Below are positions 1 to 9,645 of a stretch of 64,000 bases of DNA, in pieces. Numbering within the stretch: position 1 is the stretch's first letter; every line of letters starts with the position of its first letter. Below the pieces are notes generated by a model. It was not told the DNA's origin. It saw only the letters and a program-made list of their open reading frames with translations, and did not search any database. A program made the position numbers and the translations under genes. This DNA comes from an uncultured Pelagibacteraceae bacterium (GTDB lineage: Bacteria > Pseudomonadota > Alphaproteobacteria > Pelagibacterales > Pelagibacteraceae): the NCBI GenBank assembly GCA_902523895.1, contig CABZAZ010000004.1, positions 32,491-96,490 of the forward strand. The letters run 5' to 3'.

Positions 1-31
1 TTATAAAATCTTTTTCAGAATTATGTAACAT
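1..31 (-). CDS. gcvP: glycine dehydrogenase (decarboxylating), N-terminal start only; truncated by window edge
   Basis: Reverse strand reads ATG TTA CAT AAT TCT GAA AAA GAT TTT ATA ([10 protein letters not shown]...), overlapping the gcvH stop; expected gcvT-gcvH-gcvP order. Confidence 0.6.
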   Translation of the reverse strand, partial: MLHNSEKDFI

Positions 32-411
32 TATGTTGTAGTCTCCTTTGCAAACTTATCATATTCATCTTTACTCATTAGAGAATCCATCTCAGACTTA
101 TCTTTAATTCTAAGTTTAAAGAACCATGCGATATTTTCTGGATCTTGATTTATAATTGATGGGTTATCGACTATGCTTGGGTTGGTTTCTACCACTTCTC
201 CACCTACTGGAGTATAAACATCACTTGCAGCTTTTGTCGACTCAACTACTCCTGCTGTTCCATCTTTTTCTAATTTTGAACCTTTTTCTGGAAGTTCAGC
301 AAACACAATATCACCTAACAACTCAGTAGCATGCTGAGTAATCCCTATTGTTGCAATATCTCCTTCAAGTCTAATCCATTCATGTTCTTTAGAATATTTA
401 ACTTCACTCAT
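31..411 (-). CDS. gcvH: glycine cleavage system H protein
   Basis: Lipoyl-domain sequence [21 protein letters not shown]...[20 protein letters not shown]. Confidence 0.95.
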   Translation of the reverse strand: MSEVKYSKEHEWIRLEGDIATIGITQHATELLGDIVFAELPEKGSKLEKDGTAGVVESTKAASDVYTPVGGEVVETNPSIVDNPSIINQDPENIAWFFKLRIKDKSEMDSLMSKDEYDKFAKETTT

Positions 412-1514
412 TCATTCGATCCTTTCACATAACTTTTTTTATAAAATGGTAAACTGCAAATGCTTGCTGCATGTTTTTTTCCTCTAACCTCTAAAAAGAC
501 TTTAGTATTTTTTTTTGAGAATTCATTTTCTACATAGCCCATTGCTACAGGTCCATTTACACTTGGCCCAAATGTACCACTAGTAATCTCCCCAATATGA
601 GCATCTGATTGATTAAATATCTTTGTTTTTTCTCTAGCAATTACTCTTCCCTCAGGTTTTATTCCAACTCTAATTTTAGTGACACCGTTATTCAATTGTT
701 TAATAATAATGTCTGAACCAATAAAGTCTCCTTTAGATATTCTCTCTTTTGAAATTGCCCACTTTAAATTTGCTTCTACCGGGGTTTTTTCTTTATCAAG
801 ATCGTTACCGTACAAACATAAGCCAGCTTCTAATCTTAAAGTGTCTCTTGCTCCTAAACCAACTAGCTTTGAACCTTTATCAATTAATTCTCTAGTCAAT
901 TTACTCACGAAATTATTTGAAATTGATATCTCGAAACCATCTTCACCTGTATACCCAGATCGAGTAATGTATACTTTCTGATTATCAAATAAGAACCAGT
1001 TTCCAGACATAAAATTTAAATCTTTTACTCCATCAATGACATCATTTAAGATTTGCGATGATTTAGGTCCCTGAATTGCTATTAAGGATCTATTTTCGTC
1101 CAAAACCATTTTGTACTTTTCTTTTAAAAGTTCCTTCAAAATTTTAAAATCATTGTCTTTACACGCTGCATTAAGAATTATTAAAAAACCTTCATTAATT
1201 TTTGTAATGATTAAATCATCTTGTATCCCAGCATCTTTATCCATTAAGAAGCTGTATTTTGAATGATTTAGTTTCAAATTTTTCAAATCTAATGGGAAAA
1301 TTTTTTCTAGATCTCTAATTAGTTCATCACCACCATAAATAAATAATTGACCCATATGTGAAACATCAAAAATACCAGAGTGATTTCTTGTGAATTTATG
1401 CTCCTCTACAATACCTTCGGAATATTGGATTGGCATCTGATAACCTGCAAATTCAACAAATTTAGCATTATAATCTTGATGTAATTGGTAAAGCGATGTT
1501 TTTTTTGTTTCCAT
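408..1514 (-). CDS. gcvT: glycine cleavage system T protein (aminomethyltransferase)
   Basis: GcvT family motifs ([40 protein letters not shown]); adjacent to gcvH. Confidence 0.95.
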   Translation of the reverse strand: METKKTSLYQLHQDYNAKFVEFAGYQMPIQYSEGIVEEHKFTRNHSGIFDVSHMGQLFIYGGDELIRDLEKIFPLDLKNLKLNHSKYSFLMDKDAGIQDDLIITKINEGFLIILNAACKDNDFKILKELLKEKYKMVLDENRSLIAIQGPKSSQILNDVIDGVKDLNFMSGNWFLFDNQKVYITRSGYTGEDGFEISISNNFVSKLTRELIDKGSKLVGLGARDTLRLEAGLCLYGNDLDKEKTPVEANLKWAISKERISKGDFIGSDIIIKQLNNGVTKIRVGIKPEGRVIAREKTKIFNQSDAHIGEITSGTFGPSVNGPVAMGYVENEFSKKNTKVFLEVRGKKHAASICSLPFYKKSYVKGSNE

Positions 1515-1521
1515 ATTAACT

Positions 1522-1690
1522 CATTATACCCATCTGTATATTTGCCTGAGAGTTTTGCTCCTTCGGCGAGAATTAAATCTCTTTCCAGAGTTAATATGTT
1601 ACGGTCCTTTTTGCCTGAGAGATTCCTGGGCAGTTGCTCCTTCGGCGCTACGATAATTTGTAGTCTCTCCCGTAAGTCAATAGTCCTATA
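1522..1690 (-). promoter_or_regulatory. tandem glycine riboswitch upstream of gcvT
   Basis: Reverse strand has two aptamer-like copies: GGGAGAGAC...GCGCCGAAGGAGCAACTGCCC...AATCTCTCAGGCAAAAAGGACCG and GGAAAGAGA...CGCCGAAGGAGCAAAACTCTCAGGCAAA, directly 5' of gcvT. Confidence 0.93.
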
Positions 1691-1704
1691 AGTGACACAA
1701 AATG

Positions 1705-2583
1705 TCAATTGGAAACGATTGCCTTAGGCTTTTTTAAAAGTGTGTAAAACTGTAGTAATACAGCAAATAGTATTATTGCTCCTCCTATCAATCCATACAA
1801 TGAAGGTATTTCGTTAACGAAAAGAAAAGCCCAAATAGGACCGAGAACAGATTCGGATAACATGATTATTCCGACCATTGCGGAAGGAGTTGTTCTTGCG
1901 CCAATTGTAATAAATATAAAACCAAAACCTATTTGAAAAAAACCAGCCAAAAAACCTAAAAAAATATCATGAGGTGAAATCATTATTGTGGGTGAAAGGG
2001 ATAAACCGATAAGACATGAGCTTATACCTGCAACGAATTGTGCTGGGACCATATCTACAGATGGAAATTTTCTAACAATCATTATCAAAACTGCAAATGT
2101 AATTGGCATTGTGAAAGCTGCTAAATTTCCAGATAATTCTCCTGGAGATAATGAATTTCCAACCATTAAAAGTACGCCAGACATTGCTAAAACAATTGAG
2201 ATCAACGTTATTAAGTTAATTTTTTCTTTTAAGAAAAAGAAACCAAATATAGCTAAAAATAAAATTTGAAGTGATATAATAAAATTAGTATTTGCAACTG
2301 TAGTATTATACATCGCAAAAACATAACCACAAAAACCAATAGATAATATTAATCCACCAATAAAACCTGGCAATCCAGAGTCATAAAAAGATTTAAAAAC
2401 TTTGCTTTTATAACTGATTATCAAAAAAGTTAAAACAGTAAGGGAGAAAAATAAGGATCTCCAAAATAATATTTGCCATAATGTTGCTCCCTCAAAAGAT
2501 TTTACTATTAGTCCACCAAAGCTTAAACTAAGTGCACCAAAGAATATCAGTAATGGACCGGGTAAACTTTTTAAAATATTCAT
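1705..2583 (-). CDS. EamA/DMT family transporter
   Basis: About 10 TM segments with EamA repeat pattern. Confidence 0.85.
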   Translation of the reverse strand: MNILKSLPGPLLIFFGALSLSFGGLIVKSFEGATLWQILFWRSLFFSLTVLTFLIISYKSKVFKSFYDSGLPGFIGGLILSIGFCGYVFAMYNTTVANTNFIISLQILFLAIFGFFFLKEKINLITLISIVLAMSGVLLMVGNSLSPGELSGNLAAFTMPITFAVLIMIVRKFPSVDMVPAQFVAGISSCLIGLSLSPTIMISPHDIFLGFLAGFFQIGFGFIFITIGARTTPSAMVGIIMLSESVLGPIWAFLFVNEIPSLYGLIGGAIILFAVLLQFYTLLKKPKAIVSN

Positions 2584-3527
2584 TAAATTTGTGAAATTAA
2601 ATTTTGAGTCTCTAAGTCATACAATTTAAAAAGAGTTTCTGCACTACTTAAATCGACCTCCTGAAATTTGACTCTGGAGCCAGGAGTTAATTGAACTAAT
2701 TTATCATAATCAGCACTTATAACGACGCCGATTTTAGGATATCCCCCTATAGTTCCATGATCTGAAAGCATGATTATTGGATTACCATCAGCCGGCACTT
2801 GTATCACCCCCTTAATTAAGCCCTCAGATCTAATATTAGTATCAATTATATTTTCTATTTTTTTTCCCTCTAATCTCATTCCCATACGATCAGATAATTT
2901 AGAAACTTTAAATTCATTTTTAAAAAAAATTTTCTTACCCTCTTCAGAAAAATAATTGAAATTTGTGCCTTTAATTACTCTAATATTTTCTATCTTTGTA
3001 TTAACATAATTTAGTTTTCTAAGCACAAAGTTATTATTAATTTCTTTAACATTAATTTTTTGGTTAACAGATAACTTTTCTCCATTATTGGATCCTAACT
3101 TTGCTTTAGTATTAGTTGAACAACTAGACCATTGAAATTGTAAATCAAATGTACCACTGATTGCTATATATCCATAAACGGATTTATTAGTTGATAAAAT
3201 ATCTAGCTCGTCATAATTTTCTAAAATAAATGATTGATAACATTCTCCATCAATTAAATTATCACCTTTTTTAATTTTGAAACTGACATCGCCAGTAATA
3301 GCAATATTAATTTTATCTCCATGATATTTCAAATGAGGGCCTTGATAAGCAAATTCTATCACTGGATCATTATGATCATTTCCAACAAGTTTATTAGCCA
3401 ATAAATAATTTCTATTATCCATAGCTCCACTGAATGGGACTCCTATATGATAGAGATTGCTCCTTCCAAGATCTTGGAAAGTTGAATTAATACCTGCCCT
3501 TATAATTTCAAAATAATTTTTATTCAT
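2583..3527 (-). CDS. pxpC: 5-oxoprolinase subunit C (biotin-dependent carboxyltransferase family)
   Basis: FEIIRAGINSTFQDLGRSNLYHIGVPFSGAMD; adjacent to pxpB and pxpA. Confidence 0.88.
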   Translation of the reverse strand: MNKNYFEIIRAGINSTFQDLGRSNLYHIGVPFSGAMDNRNYLLANKLVGNDHNDPVIEFAYQGPHLKYHGDKINIAITGDVSFKIKKGDNLIDGECYQSFILENYDELDILSTNKSVYGYIAISGTFDLQFQWSSCSTNTKAKLGSNNGEKLSVNQKINVKEINNNFVLRKLNYVNTKIENIRVIKGTNFNYFSEEGKKIFFKNEFKVSKLSDRMGMRLEGKKIENIIDTNIRSEGLIKGVIQVPADGNPIIMLSDHGTIGGYPKIGVVISADYDKLVQLTPGSRVKFQEVDLSSAETLFKLYDLETQNLISQI

Positions 3528-4194
3528 GATAATTTTGATATTTTTCTTTACTAATTCTTTTGAATGTAACTAAATCGCCCGGATTAATTAAATTGGGTTC
3601 TTTTTCTTTAGTGTTATCAAAAATATTTAATGGAGTATTTCCAATGATATTCCATCCCCCAGGGCTTTCAAAAGTGTAGATATTAGCGAATTGCTCAGTC
3701 AAACCAATTGAACCCTTTGGAACTTTAACCCTAGGAGTATCAAGACGTTTTGCTCTAAGATTTTCATCTAAATCTCCAAGAAAAGGCATTCCTGCAATAA
3801 AACCTGTCATATAGCAAAAAAATTCTTTTTCAAAAAAACTTTCATATATTTTTTCCTCTTTCATCTTTAGTTTTTCTTCTAATCTTTTTATGTCTAGAGA
3901 AAATTCTTTCTCACAACAAACAGGAATTTCAAATTTTTTATTTTGAATACTATCACCTTTAATAATCTCAATATTATCAATAATCTTTTTTAGTTTATTA
4001 AAATTAATTTTTTTAAGATCAAAAGAAATAATCAATTTATTATATGATGGGGTAAGATTATTTATTCCTGGAATATTTTTTTTTTGAATAGTTTTAAAGT
4101 ATTTGATTACGTGAGTGTTAATGTCTTTATTTATCTCTTTACCAAAATCACAATATAAAGCTGCGTCACCAAGATTTGATATATTTTTTATCAT
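3520..4194 (-). CDS. pxpB: 5-oxoprolinase subunit B (allophanate hydrolase subunit 1-like)
   Basis: YMTGFIAGMPFLGDLDENLRAKRLDTPRVKVPKGSIGL...SPGGWNIIGNTPL. Confidence 0.88.
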   Translation of the reverse strand: MIKNISNLGDAALYCDFGKEINKDINTHVIKYFKTIQKKNIPGINNLTPSYNKLIISFDLKKINFNKLKKIIDNIEIIKGDSIQNKKFEIPVCCEKEFSLDIKRLEEKLKMKEEKIYESFFEKEFFCYMTGFIAGMPFLGDLDENLRAKRLDTPRVKVPKGSIGLTEQFANIYTFESPGGWNIIGNTPLNIFDNTKEKEPNLINPGDLVTFKRISKEKYQNYHE

Positions 4195-4215
4195 GCCATG
4201 TTATACTGAAGAAAA
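4195..4215. promoter_or_regulatory. divergent pxpB/pxpA promoter with overlapping -10 elements
   Basis: Only 21 bp between divergent starts; plus-strand TATACT (4202-4207) and minus-strand TATAAC (4205-4200) overlap. Confidence 0.5.
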
Positions 4216-4995
4216 ATGAGTATTGAAATTAATATAAATTGTGATTTAGGCGAGAAATCTAAACATCATTCTAATAAGCATGATCCTGAATTACTTGAGA
4301 TAGTTAATTCAGCAAATATAGCATGTGGTTATCATGCAGGTGATGAGGAAACTATGAATCAAGTCGTAGAAATATCAAAAAAAAATGGTGTCAGTATAGG
4401 AGCACATCCATCTTTTAATGATCCTGAAAATTTTGGGAGAGAACGAATGAATTTATCCTCTTCTGAATTAGAAAAATTAATAACTGATCAATATGAAATT
4501 CTTCAAACAATTTCGTCTAACTATGGTGAAAATGTAACTCATATAAAACCACACGGAGCTTTAAATAATATGGCATGTGAAGATATTGATTTAGCAACGA
4601 CTTTAGCAACAGTAATTAAAAAAATAAATCCAGAGTTGATTTATTTAGTGCCAACTGGATCTAAAATGGAACAAGCTGCTAAAAAATTAGATATGAAAAT
4701 TGCTTGTGAAATATTTGCTGATAGAAATTATGAAGATGATGGAAATCTTGTATCAAGAAAAAAACCTCATGCTTTAATCACTGACCCAGAGCTAGCAAAA
4801 AAACATGTATTAAAGATGGTACAAACTCAGTCACTTAATTGTCACAGTGGGAAACAAATACCTTGTGAAATCGATTCTGTATGTATACATGGCGATAATA
4901 TTAGTTCTTTGGAAACAGCTAAATCTATAAGAAAAAATTTACTGGATAATGGACTAAAACTAGAAACATTAAATAAAATGAAAAAATTTATATGA
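4216..4995 (+). CDS. pxpA: 5-oxoprolinase subunit A (LamB/YcsF family)
   Basis: INCDLGE...SANIACGYHAGDEETM...GAHPSFND...HIKPHGALNN. Confidence 0.93.
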   Translation: MSIEININCDLGEKSKHHSNKHDPELLEIVNSANIACGYHAGDEETMNQVVEISKKNGVSIGAHPSFNDPENFGRERMNLSSSELEKLITDQYEILQTISSNYGENVTHIKPHGALNNMACEDIDLATTLATVIKKINPELIYLVPTGSKMEQAAKKLDMKIACEIFADRNYEDDGNLVSRKKPHALITDPELAKKHVLKMVQTQSLNCHSGKQIPCEIDSVCIHGDNISSLETAKSIRKNLLDNGLKLETLNKMKKFI

Positions 4996-5480
4996 TTAAA
5001 AATTTACTAATTTCACTATTTATATCTACTTTAGTAGTCTCAAGCTCATATGCTGCAGGATCGAGCGACAGTGGTTCCTCTAAAACTAAAACAAAATATG
5101 ATATGGCAGTTACACATATTAAAGCAGCAAAAAATTTTGAAAAAAAAGATAAGTTAGAAAAAGCAAAAAAAAGTTATTTGAAAGCACAAAAATTATTGGT
5201 TCAATCTAACAAAAATTTTCCAAATAAAGCTGATACATTAAATTATCTTGGTTTTACAACTCGAAAGCTTGGTGATTTTGAAAATGGTGAAAAATTTTAT
5301 TTACAAGGATTAAAAATTGATCCAAAGCATATAGGCATAAATGAATACCTTGGTGAACTATATGTAGCCACGAATAGACACAATCTTGCAGTTGAAAGAC
5401 TTGAAGTTTTAAAAAGTTGTAATTGTAAAGAATATGACCAGTTAAAAGCAGTTATAGCTGGTGAAAAATCAAAATATTAA
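4992..5480 (+). CDS. secreted TPR-repeat protein
   Basis: Signal peptide then TPR-like helices (TLNYLGFTTRKLGDFENGEKFYLQGLKIDP). Confidence 0.7.
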   Translation: MIKNLLISLFISTLVVSSSYAAGSSDSGSSKTKTKYDMAVTHIKAAKNFEKKDKLEKAKKSYLKAQKLLVQSNKNFPNKADTLNYLGFTTRKLGDFENGEKFYLQGLKIDPKHIGINEYLGELYVATNRHNLAVERLEVLKSCNCKEYDQLKAVIAGEKSKY

Positions 5481-5540
5481 TTACTAGTAATAGACAACAG
5501 AAATCTAACAATTATAATTGTCCTTTAAAATAATATTACC

Positions 5541-6152
5541 TTGTTAGAAGAATCACTCATACTCTTACAGATCATTTTCATTGATATTATCTTAGCTGCA
5601 GATAATGCAATCATAATTGGTTTAATCGCTGCAAATTTTGTACCTAAAAATAGAAAATTAATTATTTTTTGGGGTGTAGTTGGTGCACTTGTTTTTAAAG
5701 TTTTATTCGCTATTTTTGCTACTTACCTTTTTCAGTTTTATTGGGTTAAAATAATTGGTGGTCTTCTTTTAATCTGGATTGTTAATGATCTAAGAAAAGA
5801 TTTATTTGAAATTAAAAAGATTAAATCACCTACTAAAAAATCAAAAGAACCTTCATTTATTAAAAGTATTTATAAAGTCCTTTTTGCAGATATAACTATT
5901 AGTTTTGATAACGTCATTGGTGTTGTGGGTGCTGCAAAAGGTAACTTTGGTTATATGATGTTTGGACTGATCTTGTCAGTTGTTTTGACTGGTGCGTTAG
6001 CTACTTATTTAGCTAATTATATTCAAAGACATCTTTGGATTGCCTATATTGGTTTAGGTTTTATTTTGCTTGTAGCTTTACAGTTGATTATTGGTGGATT
6101 AAGTGATTATGGTGTTTTATCAATTAATGAAACCTTTAAAAAATACTTCTAA
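5541..6152 (+). CDS. TerC family integral membrane protein (TTG start)
   Basis: IDIILAADNAIIIGLIAANF...DITISFDNVIGVVGAA. Confidence 0.85.
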   Translation: MLEESLILLQIIFIDIILAADNAIIIGLIAANFVPKNRKLIIFWGVVGALVFKVLFAIFATYLFQFYWVKIIGGLLLIWIVNDLRKDLFEIKKIKSPTKKSKEPSFIKSIYKVLFADITISFDNVIGVVGAAKGNFGYMMFGLILSVVLTGALATYLANYIQRHLWIAYIGLGFILLVALQLIIGGLSDYGVLSINETFKKYF

Positions 6153-6161
6153 TCAAAAAAA

Positions 6162-7019
6162 TTGCCACTTAAACACTTACTCATTTTAATTTTCATAATG
6201 ATTGCTCATGGAAGTGCGTTTCCTGTTGCTAAGCTAGCTCTTAATAATTCTGTTCCGCCTATTCTAATGGCATCATTAAGAATGGGATTAGTATTTTTAT
6301 TACTAATACCTTTTTGGAAATTTAAATTACCAAATAAGAAGTTTATCAAACCTTTAATTTTATTTTCAATATCTATGGGTGTTTTAGTTTATGTATTTAT
6401 GAATTTGTCGTTATTTCATTCCTCAATAATTACTCCTATAATTTTTGGATCTCAACTTGCGATACCGTTTGGAATACTTGCAAGCGCGTTTTTATTAAAT
6501 GAAAATATTAGTAAAAATAAATGGATTTTGATTTTCACATCATTTGTTGGAATAGTCATAATCTTTTTTGATCCGAAATTAACAGAAAACTATTTAGGTT
6601 TATTTTTTGCTAGTCTTATGGCTTTATTTTTTGGACTAGCACAAGTTTATTCCCGGCAACTAAAAGAGCTGCCAATAAGTATGATAAATGCCAGTACAGG
6701 TATTTTTGGTTTTATAATACTCATAATTATTTCAGTTTTAATTGAGGGTAATGTTCAAGAAAACATTGAGAAAATAAATTTTGAGTCGTGGATGCTCATA
6801 TCTTATCAAGCAGTGATAGTATCTTTATGTGCACACCTGCTGATGTTTTATCTCTATAAATTTTATACTGTTGGTAAGATTTTTCCTTTTTATTCTCTCT
6901 TTCCAATATTTGGAATAATTCTTACATATCTAGTTTTTGGTGAAGTGCCGACTATTTTGTTCATATTGGGTGGAATAATAGTAATTACTTCAGTGTTTTT
7001 TCTACATAAAATTAAATAA
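6162..7019 (+). CDS. EamA/DMT family transporter (TTG start)
   Basis: Multi-TM EamA repeats. Confidence 0.82.
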   Translation: MPLKHLLILIFIMIAHGSAFPVAKLALNNSVPPILMASLRMGLVFLLLIPFWKFKLPNKKFIKPLILFSISMGVLVYVFMNLSLFHSSIITPIIFGSQLAIPFGILASAFLLNENISKNKWILIFTSFVGIVIIFFDPKLTENYLGLFFASLMALFFGLAQVYSRQLKELPISMINASTGIFGFIILIIISVLIEGNVQENIEKINFESWMLISYQAVIVSLCAHLLMFYLYKFYTVGKIFPFYSLFPIFGIILTYLVFGEVPTILFILGGIIVITSVFFLHKIK

Positions 7020-7094
7020 TTTGCTTATTGCAACTTTTTATAAATCAGATTTAATTTGGTTTTTAAAAATTGTTAACAATAAAAGAGGATAATA

Positions 7095-8276
7095 ATGAAA
7101 AAACTAATTGTAGCTGCATTTATATTTGTTTCTACTTTTACAACAAATGTTTTTGCAGAAGTAAAAATGGGAATTATATTAGGATTTACAGGTCCAATTG
7201 AATCCCTTACACCCGCAATGGCAGCATCTGCTGAGCTTGCTTTTAAAGAAGCATCAGATTCTGGATCATTACTTGGTGGTGAAAAAATTTCAGTTGTAAG
7301 AGCAGACTCAACTTGTGTTGATTCAGCTGCAGCAACAGCAGCAGCCGAAGGTGTTATTGCACAGGGTGTTGCAGCAATTATGGGAGCTGACTGTTCAGGT
7401 GTAACAGGTGCGATTGCAACTAATGTTGCAGTACCAAACGGTGTTGTAATGATTTCGCCTTCAGCAACATCTCCAGGTTTAACAACTCTTGATGATAAAG
7501 GATACTTTTTTAGAACAGCTCCTTCAGATGCAAGAGGTGGTCAAATCTTAGCAGATGTCACAAAAGACAGAAAAATTAAGAGTGTGGCAATTACATACAC
7601 AAATAACGACTATGGGAAAGGTTTAGCGGATGTTTATAAAGCAGCTGTTGAGGCTCATGGTATTAAGGTGACTACAGTAACTGCACACGAAGATGGCAAA
7701 GCAGACTATTCATCTGAAGTAGCAACGCTTGCTTCAGCAGGTGGAGATGCAGTAGCGGTAATAGGCTACTTAGACCAAGGTGGTAAAGGTATAATTCAAG
7801 CATCTTTAGACTCTGGTGCATTTGATAGATTTATTTTATCAGATGGTATGATTGGTCAATCATTAGTTGATGCATTTGGAAAAGATTTGAATAAATCTTT
7901 TGGTTCATTACCTGGTTCAACTGGAAAAGGAGCTGGAGTATTTGCTAAAGTTGCAAGTGCTGCTGGTATAGATAGTTCTGGTCCATACACAGGAGAATCT
8001 TATGATGCTGCCGCTTTAATAGTTTTAGCCATGCAAGCAGGTAACTCAACTGATAGAGCATCAATTGCAAAAAATGTAATGGATGTTGCTAATGGTCCTG
8101 GAACAAAAATTTACCCAGGTGAACTTAAAAAAGGTTTAGATCTATTGGCTAAAGGTAAAAAAGTTGACTACGAAGGTGCAACTGGAGTTACTTTTACAAG
8201 CGTCGGTGAAGCTGAAGGTTCTTTCTTAGAACAAGAAGTTAAAGGCGGAAAATTCAAAACTAAAAAACAAAGATAA
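7095..8276 (+). CDS. branched-chain amino-acid-type ABC transporter substrate-binding protein
   Basis: Signal peptide; Leu/Ile/Val-binding-like fold motifs (GIILGFTGPIESL, VMISPSATSPGLT, GESYDAAALIVLAM). Confidence 0.88.
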   Translation: MKKLIVAAFIFVSTFTTNVFAEVKMGIILGFTGPIESLTPAMAASAELAFKEASDSGSLLGGEKISVVRADSTCVDSAAATAAAEGVIAQGVAAIMGADCSGVTGAIATNVAVPNGVVMISPSATSPGLTTLDDKGYFFRTAPSDARGGQILADVTKDRKIKSVAITYTNNDYGKGLADVYKAAVEAHGIKVTTVTAHEDGKADYSSEVATLASAGGDAVAVIGYLDQGGKGIIQASLDSGAFDRFILSDGMIGQSLVDAFGKDLNKSFGSLPGSTGKGAGVFAKVASAAGIDSSGPYTGESYDAAALIVLAMQAGNSTDRASIAKNVMDVANGPGTKIYPGELKKGLDLLAKGKKVDYEGATGVTFTSVGEAEGSFLEQEVKGGKFKTKKQR

Positions 8277-8296
8277 TTTTTTATCTTTAAGAAATT

Positions 8297-8331
8297 AAAC
8301 CCCTAACATTAATTTGTTAGGGGTTTTTTTT
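8297..8331 (+). terminator. rho-independent terminator
   Basis: AACCCCTAACA-ttaatt-TGTTAGGGGTT followed by poly-T. Confidence 0.92.
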
Positions 8332-8378
8332 CATAAAAAAATATTGGTCCATTAGCAGTCAACTGATATAATTGTTTT

Positions 8379-8636
8379 ATGTCATCGTACCAAGAAATTT
8401 TAGATAAAGTTCCACAGTCTGTTAAAGATAAATTTTTAATAAAAAAAAGAGAAAGAGCTATTGAAATAGTTAAGGAAAAAATATCTAACTCAGGAAAAAG
8501 TATATCTGATTTTGATGATGATGAAATGGAAGGGATGATTGCAGATGAAGAACAAAATCTTAAAGGTGATCAATTAAAAACAATTTTGTTTAGTTTATTA
8601 ACAGCAGAAGGTCTCTCTTATTTAGCAAATCTTTAA
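8379..8636 (+). CDS. hypothetical protein, 85 aa
   Basis: ORF following terminator; first of three tightly packed co-directional ORFs. Confidence 0.65.
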   Translation: MSSYQEILDKVPQSVKDKFLIKKRERAIEIVKEKISNSGKSISDFDDDEMEGMIADEEQNLKGDQLKTILFSLLTAEGLSYLANL

Positions 8637-8637
8637 A

Positions 8638-9066
8638 ATGTATAAAAAAAGTTTGTTTGCAATAATTAGTACAAAGATCTTATTTTTTTTTAAACCTGAG
8701 CTTAAGAAAGTGTTTAGGAATATAATCTTGTGTTCATTATTTATAATATTATTAATATATTTTCACTCTGAGTATATTAACTGGTCCGAAATTTCTGGGA
8801 ACAGTCAATACTTGACTTTTTCATATATTTTAAAAAACATCTTAATATTATCATCTTTAATTTTATTATTTTTTAGTATCAAAAGATCAAAATTAAAAAA
8901 TGATGGGTTCGATAAATTTAGAAACAAAGATCTAAAAAGGGATTATGATAAAAAACTAAGTTCAAATAATGATAATAAATCAGAGATAAACGATGAATAC
9001 TTTGACAAATTTAGAAATAAGAAAAGATTAAGAACCACACAAGAAATTAAACTTAACAAAAAATGA
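8638..9066 (+). CDS. hypothetical membrane protein with repeated FDKFRNK motif
   Basis: Two TM segments, basic cytoplasmic tail with FDKFRNK twice. Confidence 0.65.
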   Translation: MYKKSLFAIISTKILFFFKPELKKVFRNIILCSLFIILLIYFHSEYINWSEISGNSQYLTFSYILKNILILSSLILLFFSIKRSKLKNDGFDKFRNKDLKRDYDKKLSSNNDNKSEINDEYFDKFRNKKRLRTTQEIKLNKK

Positions 9067-9476
9067 AAAAACAAAATGAAGTGGTTATATTTGAAAAGTT
9101 TAGAATAAAACCTTCACAAAAAGAAAAAAAGGAAATTGATGCCTTAAAAATGGAGTTTAAGGAAACTCCAATCAAAACCACTGGTGCCATGTTATTTCTA
9201 GCTGTTGCCACTCCATTTGCTGGGGAGGGTACCAAATTTTATAAAGAAACGGCATCTCAACTTGTAACAATATTTAAATCTTCAATTCGTGATGCTGCAA
9301 TAAGTGATGTTGGACAAAGTATAAGAAAAAAAAATAAAAAAGCTTATCAATATAATGAAGAAGAGATAAAAAAACTTATACTTAAACAGGAAAGTAGAAT
9401 TAAAAAAAAAGGTAGAATCGGTATTATGAAAAAACTTGTTACAGTATTAGGACTCGGCTATTTGCCATTTTTATGA
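9063..9476 (+). CDS. hypothetical protein
   Basis: 4-nt overlap with previous ORF; contains FEKFRIK. Confidence 0.65.
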   Translation: MKKQNEVVIFEKFRIKPSQKEKKEIDALKMEFKETPIKTTGAMLFLAVATPFAGEGTKFYKETASQLVTIFKSSIRDAAISDVGQSIRKKNKKAYQYNEEEIKKLILKQESRIKKKGRIGIMKKLVTVLGLGYLPFL

Positions 9477-9569
9477 TCGAAGTATTGATAGTTTTAGAAT
9501 TAACTTTTTTAACATATAAATTATTAAGCGATAATTAATATAGATCCACTGTTTGGAAATAGATAGACT

Positions 9570-9641
9570 TTAAAAAAATAAATATTTATCTGCCATATAT
9601 AAAGCCCAAGCTATCGCAGCACCTGTAATAATATATTTCAT
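9570..9641 (-). CDS. candidate 23-aa micro-protein MKYIITGAAIAWALYMADKYLFF
   Basis: ATG 4 nt after the livM stop codon, one hydrophobic helix; not in ORF track. Confidence 0.35.
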   Translation of the reverse strand: MKYIITGAAIAWALYMADKYLFF

Positions 9642-9645
9642 AATT

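Noticed and set aside
1406-1708. ORFs 1406-1708 (-) and 1485-1691 (+)
   Set aside because: Both overlap the tandem glycine riboswitch and the gcvT start; translations resemble nothing coding.
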